Source: Boesenbergia rotunda (taxonomy: Eukaryota; Streptophyta; Magnoliopsida; Zingiberales; Zingiberaceae). From it: 64,000 nt of DNA. Below the pieces are notes generated by a model. It was not told the DNA's origin. It saw only the letters and a program-made list of their open reading frames with translations, and searched no databases. Of this stretch, positions 57,760 through 64,000 are shown piece after piece; position 1 is the stretch's first letter, and the number at the start of each line of letters is the position of its first letter. Both the position numbers and the translations under genes were made by a program. The DNA is taken from the NCBI GenBank assembly GCA_024364735.1, contig JAGFNQ010007664.1, forward strand, positions 124,001 through 188,000, written 5' to 3'.

Positions 57760-58145
57760 AGGTTGGTCTCAATCGATTGGGTGATTGATTGGGTTGTTGT
57801 CTCGCGAGAACAAGAAGGATCTTAATCAATTGAGTAATTGATTAAGAAGGACTGTAATCAATTAGGTAATTGATTAAGGAGGATCTTAATCAATTGGGTA
57901 ATTGATTAAGAGCAGTGATAATCGATTGGGTAATTGATTAAGAGTAGTGGTAATTGATTGGGTAATCGATTAAGAGAGTTTTGTTGCGAGAACAGAAGGT
58001 GGCTGAATCGATTGGGTAATTGATTCAGCCTTCCCTTATTCGATTGGTCAATCGATTAAGGGCAGTGGTGATTGATTGGCTAATCGATTCAGGTTCAAAA
58101 ACTAGCCGTTGAACGGCTAAGATGACGTGGTAATCGATTGGGTAA
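57760..58145. repeat. Array of hairpins AATCGATT-GGGT-AATCGATT in the SIRE-type solo LTR
   Basis: About ten units have arms AATCGATT (or AATCAATT/AATTGATT, as after CpG decay) around GGGT, GAGT or GGCT, spaced roughly 30-45 bp. Each arm is itself palindromic. This is the same layout as the GATCGGTC array at 2066-2450, with a different word. Confidence 0.88.
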
Positions 58146-58616
58146 TCGATTAGGAAACCCTAGGCGTCGGGTATAAGGGTTTTCACGCAGGTTTTGAGCC
58201 ACAACTCTTCTCCCCTTTTTCCTCCTTCATTGGTGCCATCTCAAGGGAAGTCTTGGAGGTTTTTGCTGCTGCATTTCCAAGGTTCTAGAGGCAACCACAA
58301 GCTTGAAGATAGCAAGAAAAGCAAAGAGAGTTTATTCATTGTAAATCTTGTAAGATTTTATTTTGTGTTTGCTTTGATTCTTGTTGTATCTTTGTGAAAG
58401 CTTGTAAGAGGTTTCTCCACCTCAAGAAGGAGATCTTTCATAGTGTATGAGAGAGTGAGGAGAGTGGATCCTTGGATTAGTCATCCGACCGGGGTGGATA
58501 CCAAGTAAATCCTTTGTGTTAGCGTTTGCTCGAGTCTTCCACCGCGACAAATCATCACGGAGCAAATCAGAGCTAATCACCCCCCCTCTAGCTCGCCTAC
58601 CGGTCCCAACACATAA

Positions 58617-58750
58617 GACTTTGTCATTGATGAGAAGTTTCACAAAGAAAAGAGACATAGTCTGACCAAGAGTTATTATGTTTGTATCAAATTTTCTCAC
58701 ATTATAAAGTTTGATTGAAAAAAAAATTTTAAAGATCATATTTACAAGTG
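58617..58750 (+). pseudogene. hAT transposase pseudogene, continuation after the nested LTRs
   Basis: Reading from the right-hand CATAA, LSLMRSFTKKRDIV, a stop, then FVSNFLTL and IEKK continue the DUF659-side sequence broken at HH on the left. The similarity fades after about 58750. Confidence 0.75.
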
Positions 58751-58973
58751 ATAATTTATTTTCCTGTGTTTGGTTGCAATCTACAAATTGCAATTTCATG
58801 TACCGATAAGCTTTACAAACTGCAAATAATATTTGACCTTAAATGACCTTGTGACTGCAACCTACAAATGTTAAATATATAGCACAAAAGCATAAAATAG
58901 ATAGCAGGATTATTACTTGTACCTTTTCAAGAAAAATTTAGACAGCATAAAAATAGAAAACCTGAAAAAATAA

Positions 58974-59201
58974 AGGGGCGTTTGATTTATTTTATTTTTT
59001 ATTTTTATTTTTCAAAAAATTGTATTTTTTAATTTTCTGGAAAATGATTTTTTTTCATTCTCTAGTTTTTCAGAAAACGCTATGTTTTTTTCTGGAAAAC
59101 AAAGTTAGAAAATGCAAACCAAACATATTTTCCAGAAAATCACATTTTCTACAGAAAATGAAAATGAAAAATAGACTGAAAAATACAAACCAAACGCCCC
59201 C
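58974..59201. mobile_element. PIF/Harbinger-like MITE
   Basis: 228 bp, with (A)GGGGCGTTTG at the left and CAAACGCCCCC at the right, flanked by TAA at 58971-58973 and 59202-59204. Three-base TWA duplications are typical of PIF/Harbinger. The interior is made of inverted TTTTCTGGAAAA-type words. Non-coding. Confidence 0.85.
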
Positions 59202-59204
59202 TAA

Positions 59205-59861
59205 GTTATTTTTACTATATTTCAGTAATATGGACACATGATGTCATCATTTCTATTAAAAGATCTGAGTGTGATAAATGATAGTTTAATTTATATGATT
59301 TTGGCTAGTTTTAAAGATAAAAATCAACATAGCTTTTCAATTCTATTCAATTGATAGGGGAAAAATGCTCTTTGGTGTTTACTCGTTTTCTGAACTTGAT
59401 TGGCTAAATTATTTCTTCTCTATTTCAATTTTAAGTGCTTGCTTTCTGACTAGCTGTGAAGCTTAAACGCTCTCCTAAAACCTCTAGCTGTTAGTGAATA
59501 TGAAGCTTAAATGCACTGGGATAACCTCCAGTAACTGATGGAAGGCTATTCTGGACATACAATACCTATGGTTTCATAACTCATTAGTGCAAAGATTATC
59601 AGTGAAGTAACAAGTGCCCACAGAAATGTTATTCTTATATGGTTGGTTAAATTTATTTGTTTAATTTGGAAGATCAAGTTCAGATGATGCAAATTGTATT
59701 CTTATCCTTTCACATTTGTTTTTGTTATGTGTTCCTTAAAAGAAATGTAGTTTTGTTAACTGTTCAGCTATAGGCTTTGCAATGTTGCTATCTCATGGTT
59801 GGAGAAACAATCAGTTATTTGGCAGTTGACTAAAACAAGAAAAATTTTGGTACAGGTAGTT
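59205..59861. other. Unassigned sequence between MITE and gypsy fragment
   Basis: No reading frame, repeat or RNA gene that I can support. It may be the flank of the hAT element or host intergenic DNA. Confidence 0.4.
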
Positions 59862-60953
59862 TTTTTCATGCTCCTTCAGCTATCGTGAAACATAAGACAC
59901 TATTCGTCTGTGATGCATCAGAACCGCGCTCAATTCCTGATATGATGCATCAGTATAAAGCACAAATATGTCCTCTCCTGAAGGTAGAACGAGGACGGGT
60001 GTCGATACTAATCTCTGCTTTTGCTCCTGAAAGCTGGGCTCGCAAACCTCTGATCACGTGAACTTCACGCCTTTCCTGGTAAGGCGTGTCAACGACATAG
60101 CGATACTAGAAAAACCCTCTACAAATCGTCTGTAATAGCCAGCCAATCCCAAAAAGCTGTGAACCTCCTAAACTGACTTCGGTTGCTTCTAATTGATGAC
60201 AGCCTCGATCTTCTGGGAGTCTACGGATATACCTCTGTTGGAAATCACGTATCCCAGAAAACCGACCGAGGGAAGCCAAAATGCACACTTGTTGAACTTC
60301 GCAAATAGACGCTCTCGTCTGAGTGTCTCCAAAACAATGCGAAGATGCTGCGTGTACTCCTCCTCGGAACGTGAATAGATCAAGATATCATCAATGAACA
60401 CAATGACAAATTGATCCAAGTACTCCAGAAACACACGGTTCATCAAGTCCATGAATACCACTGGAACGTTGGGAAACCCAAATGACATTACCAAAAACTC
60501 GTAGTGCCCATATCTAGTGCAAAATGCTATCTTCTGGATGTCTGAGTCTCTGACTCTCAACTGATGATATCCGGACCGCAGATCAATCTTAGAATACACT
60601 GATGTATCTCTGAGCTGATCAAACAAATCCTCAATCTGTGACAAAGGATACCTGTTCTTGATGGTTACTGCGTTCAACTGTCTGTAGCCAATGCATAACC
60701 TCAAGTAAACATCTTTCTTTTTTATGAACATAACTGGTGAACCCTAGGGAGATACGCTCGGTCTGATGAACCCTCTGTCTAATAACTCTTGGAGGTGGAC
60801 CTTCAACTCATCCAACTCTTTTGGTGCCATACGATCCGGAGCTTTAGATGTCGGCGCAGTCTTAGGAATCAGCTCAATGGTGAACTCTACTTGTCCCCTG
60901 GGAGGAAGACCCGGTAGCTCCTCTGGAAAGACGTCTGGAAACTCCCGGACCAC
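59862..60953 (-). pseudogene. Gypsy reverse transcriptase and partial RNase H
   Basis: VREFPDVFPEELPGLPP (from 60953) leads to RT. A stop at 60744-60746 separates it from FIKKKDVYLRLCIGYRQLNA. The RT core has KIDLRSGYHQLRV and FIDDILIYSRSEEE (near 60390), the catalytic FxDD. RNase H starts LVSTPVLVLPSGEDIFVLYTDAS (near 59950) and ends at YVSR-stop-LKEHEKNY (near 59865), a CAG-to-TAG change. It is broken in at least three places. Confidence 0.9.
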
Positions 60954-60959
60954 TGGAAC

Positions 60960-62427
60960 ATCCGTGAGCGGGGTGCTACTGCTATCGTCGACATTGATAG
61001 CAGTCTCTGTGCTTGAAGCGCAGAAATAACTGATATATCGTCATCTCTGATGCTGGTGAAATCCCACGATGGTTGGTTCGGAGCCCGAAATGTGACCACC
61101 CTCGCCCGACAATCCACAGTGGCATGGTACGCTGCAAAGCAATCCATGCTGAGAATGACGTTGAATTCTACCATCTTGAGTACCAACAAGTCTACTGTGA
61201 GAGTAACACTACCGAAGTCCAACGACTAAGCTTTGACCTGCTGAGTGATACCCAATGTCTCACCAGACAGTAAAGATACAGATAACTGTCGTAACCTGGG
61301 GGTAGGTATCCTACCAACTCTAGTCATGAATATTCGTGAAATAAAAGAATATGAACTACTAATATCCACTAATAATTCTACAGGAACGGAATAAAGAGAA
61401 ATAGTACTACGGAAGACCGATCCATCAACCCTCTGAGCCTCCTCTCAGGTAACGACATGAACTTGTCCGGTCTCTGGCGGCGGGGGTAGTGGTGGATACT
61501 GTTGTGGCTGCGGCGGTGGTAGATACTGAGACAATGATGCTCCAACAGACGGCTGAGGCTGATACGCTGCAGTCTGATATGCTGGGTAATATTGAGGCTG
61601 GGGCATATACTGCTGCTATGGTCCTGAGGTGGAACACTGCGATGCTGCTGGGGTACTGATGTGCTCGTATCCATGCATGCTATATACAGCTGTTGGAGGG
61701 GCGGGCTATGGCTGACAGAAAGAAGGCTAAGTCCTCCATCCTCCTCTCTGAGATACTGACTGCCCTGAATGTCCACTCTGACCTGTAGTTCTAGTCTTTT
61801 CGTTTTGTGCCTTCAGCGCATAGTCTCGACTCATGGTCCCGGAAGCTTGCAGTAGAAGCACACTACATGCCCTACGTGACAATCTGGCTTGGGGTGCTCT
61901 CTGGAACCACACTGTGTACACTGATAGTGGCCGACCGTCTTCTTCTTCTGGTTCTACTAAGAAGACCGAGAGGACCCTGTTGCAGAACGTCCAGACTTCT
62001 GAGTTTGAGATGACATCCCAGAATTGCTCTGAGCTACCTGACTCGAACTGCCACACTTCAGCCCCATGGCCTGAGGTGACTGAGTCTGAGCTGAACCCTG
62101 AGCTGACTCATTTCCTTTCTTCTTATCCCCGTTCACCTGCTGCTGAGCCATCTCGATCAGAAGAGTTTTCTCCAATGCCTCACGATGTGATGTCATACTA
62201 AAACTAGCTATCTGGAATCTAATGTACCCAGCTAATCCCTGGGTAAACTGGATCATACGTGATCTGTCCTCGGCGACGATCTATGGGCAAAATTCAGCCA
62301 AACGGTTGAATTCTACATTATACTTTATGATCGTGCGATTCCCCTGCTAGAGAGTCAAGAACTTCGAACACTTAGCCATCTGGTAAGCAACTAGAAGGTA
62401 TTGGCTCTCAAACGCCTCTGAGAAAAC
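60960..62427 (-). pseudogene. Gypsy gag and protease, broken
   Basis: Gag is readable from 62427: ESQYLLVAYQMAKCSKFLTL, stop, YNVEFNRLAEF, then MIQFTQGLAGYIRFQIAS (62256) and a Q/S-rich linker. Two zinc knuckles follow near 61850-61930: CTQCGSREHPKPDC is complete; the second (CFYC...GH) is frameshifted and ends in Tyr for Cys. Proline/glutamine-rich sequence leads to the protease end (FNVILSMDCFAAYHATVDC, near 61150), where the usual GMDWL reads SMDCF. Confidence 0.8.
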
Positions 62428-64000
62428 TGTTGGGACCGGGTGCATGTTGACATGAATGCGGGTTCATAATTTTAAAATTAATTATGTGCAGCGGAAGGTT
62501 TAGCATAAATAATTTCTCAGATTATTTAACCACACATCTAAGCATGCAAAAGGATGGCCGGCTGGGGCTCCTTCTTGGGGAACTACTAGATTCTCCGAGA
62601 ACGCGACGAGAAAAACCAAGAGAGAAGTCAGAAGACTAACCACAAAAGGATGGTTGGCTGGTGCTCCTTCTTAGGGCTGGTTGGCGCACGGCAAGAAGGG
62701 GAGAAGAGAAGGAGAAAAAGAGAGGGAGAGAGCCTATGCCTTCATCTCTATAATTCACACCCAAGCCTTGCCTTGGGTCCTTTATATAGTGGTCTCTCAA
62801 CCATCAAGTCTCTCAAATATGGAATAACTTATTCCATCATGTCAAGTTTGATTTTATATCATGGTTAAAATCATATTTTAATTCATGATAAAAATCAATC
62901 AAGTCTCTTCTCTCTTATGGAATAAATTTCCTTATCATGGTAAATCAATCCATGATTGATTTTATAAAATAAACCAATCCATGGTTCATTTTAATTTCCA
63001 TGAAAAATAAACCAAACCTTGGTTTATTATATAAAAATTTATATCATCCATAATTTTATAAAATAAACCACACTTGGTTTATTTTATAAATTGAACCAAA
63101 AACTTGGTTCTCTCCCTTTGTTGTGACCGGCCAAGCAAAGAGGATGAAGACCCTCTTTGGCCGACCCATCGAAGCCAAGCCCCAATGAATTAAACTTATT
63201 TAATTCATCTATTAAGTCTTCAAAAGACTTAGCCATTTTACACTTCCGATGCGTCTCTGAAAAATTCAGATTCGACTTATCGTTTGGCTCAACCAAACTT
63301 AATCTCTCTTGATTGGAAAATCCAATTTTCAACTCATTTTAAATCCCTCGGATTACTCGTAATGCGTGTGACTAAATAGGCTTTCGATTTATGTTGGCCG
63401 TCTATAATTAATCAATTAATTATAGAACGATCATGAGTGACACCTAGTAGTACATCATGATCCCCAATTAATCGAAAGATCAACGGTTGACCTCAGAAAC
63501 AATTCTGAAACCCTTCAGCAGCTATAATGAATCGTGCCCCATTCCCTTCACCATCTTATACCCACTTGGTTCAGGATATGGTTTATGTGTGTCAGTCCCC
63601 ACTAGGCTGACTACGTCACACCTAGCCCAAGTAACGTTTTCTCGTCCTACAGATTCTAATTACTCTCATGTATTTAAGAGATTCATACTCTGAACATGTC
63701 ATACTCTAGCCAGAGGCTTCGAGTAACAATCCGACGATAGGCCTCGAGTATACATCTCCTCGCAAGGAGTGGTGAATCCTTTGTAGACTGTTCAAATATC
63801 TTCGAGCACTTCGGCTTATCCCAATTATCCTGGGTCCACACCTCCTTGGAGATGCTTGCTTAAGATGTCAAATTATAAGTCTTCATGACCAAGATGACTT
63901 GAACACCGCAAGTCAAAGGAACATCGCACTTAAGCTACAGTAAGAACTTCACTGACATATCTATATGTAGACTACCATATGAAGTTTTACAGCCAGTCAC
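62428..64000 (-). mobile_element. Family Z LTR, rearranged, running off the window
   Basis: TGTTGGGACCGGG starts at 62428 in the gypsy gag; the other end is outside the window, so the duplication (AAAAC expected) cannot be checked and it may be a solo LTR or part of a full element. Compared with other copies it lacks about 200 bp after GCATGCAA, and a 33-bp segment (AAAAGGATGGCCGGCTGGGG-like) occurs both at the break (62548) and at 62646. The family hairpin is at 63124-63168. Confidence 0.88.

Larger units (their letters stand above)
47072..58611 (+). mobile_element. SIRE-type solo LTR in the hAT transposase, split by a complete copia element
   Basis: It starts TGTTGGTGCAATC and ends CTACCGGTCCCAACA, with exact CATAA duplications at 47067-47071 and 58612-58616. 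Without the 10117-bp nested element and one GTAAC it is 1418 bp. The end (CACCCCCCCTCTAGCTCGCC) is SIRE-like and gives plus orientation. No internal region exists, so it is a solo LTR. Confidence 0.9.
45102..58750 (+). mobile_element. Decayed hAT transposon, split by nested LTR elements
   Basis: A possible left end is CAGTGATCGAAAACTCGGG at 45102 with GCGGGCGCCTAGG behind it, like termini of some plant hAT elements. A transposase with a BED zinc finger and DUF659 follows from 45958 to 47071 and continues at 58617 after the inserted LTRs. The right end was not found. The left terminus is the least certain part. Confidence 0.65.
59862..62427 (-). mobile_element. Decayed Ty3-gypsy (chromovirus-like) internal fragment
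   Basis: Minus strand: gag (62427 to about 61400), protease (about 61220-60960), RT (60953-60189), start of RNase H (60188-59862). The order gag-PR-RT-RNase H, with RT words of Del/Tekay-type chromoviruses, supports the class. It ends at an abrupt break near 59862 and is cut at 62427 by a family Z LTR. No integrase or LTR of its own is present. Confidence 0.85.

Noticed and set aside
57760..58145. CRISPR-like array (regular short repeats)
   Set aside because: The spacing varies, the repeats are degenerate palindromes and the context is a plant LTR; no cas genes are present.

Overview
This window is plant nuclear DNA, and most of it is nested retrotransposons. It has long introns with GT/AG borders, Ty1-copia and chromovirus-type Ty3-gypsy polyproteins, a BED/DUF659 hAT transposase, several MITEs and an inserted piece of plastid DNA. 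SIRE-type LTRs dominate, which suits a monocot, but no species can be named from the sequence alone.

Layout. (a) 704-10973: a decayed plus-strand SIRE-type copia element. Its integrase is split at 1371/5820 by a SIRE-type solo LTR (duplication AGGTT), which is itself split by a gypsy-type solo LTR (GAAGA). (b) 10974-19854: a minus-strand SIRE-type element with a two-knuckle gag. The gag is split by a solo LTR (ACTTA) and its 5' LTR is split by another (CATAT). Both belong to one LTR family, called family Z here. (c) About 19975-25740: a decayed minus-strand copia related to family Z, split by an unrelated solo LTR. It ends against an RTE-like LINE endonuclease remnant at 25741-26335. (d) 27596-36254: the only convincing host gene, a four-exon DUF3537 gene (plant gustatory-receptor-like, seven membrane segments, 427 aa). 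Its 6.1-kb first intron holds a plastid fragment (5' ccsA plus trnL-UAG) and a MITE. (e) 37254-44713: intergenic DNA with MITEs, a (TA)37 tract and a broken eIF4B gene copy. (f) 45102-58750: a decayed hAT element, split by a SIRE-type solo LTR (CATAA), which is split by a complete 10.1-kb family Z copia element (GTAAC). (g) 58974-62427: a Harbinger-like MITE and a decayed minus-strand gypsy gag-pol. (h) From 62428 to the window end: a fifth family Z LTR.

How the parts relate. Six LTR insertions inside other elements have exact 5-bp target duplications and restore the interrupted reading frame or LTR when removed, so relative ages can be read directly. The only full-length element looks young (13 substitutions and 2 indels between its 2246-bp LTRs, counted by eye). 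Its gag-pol nevertheless has two stop codons and a deletion that probably removes the RNase H catalytic glutamate. The most unusual signals are arrays of short palindromic hairpins in four unrelated LTRs, a foldback MITE family with a shared GC-rich core but differing ends, and the plastid insertion in one copy of a duplicated intron segment.
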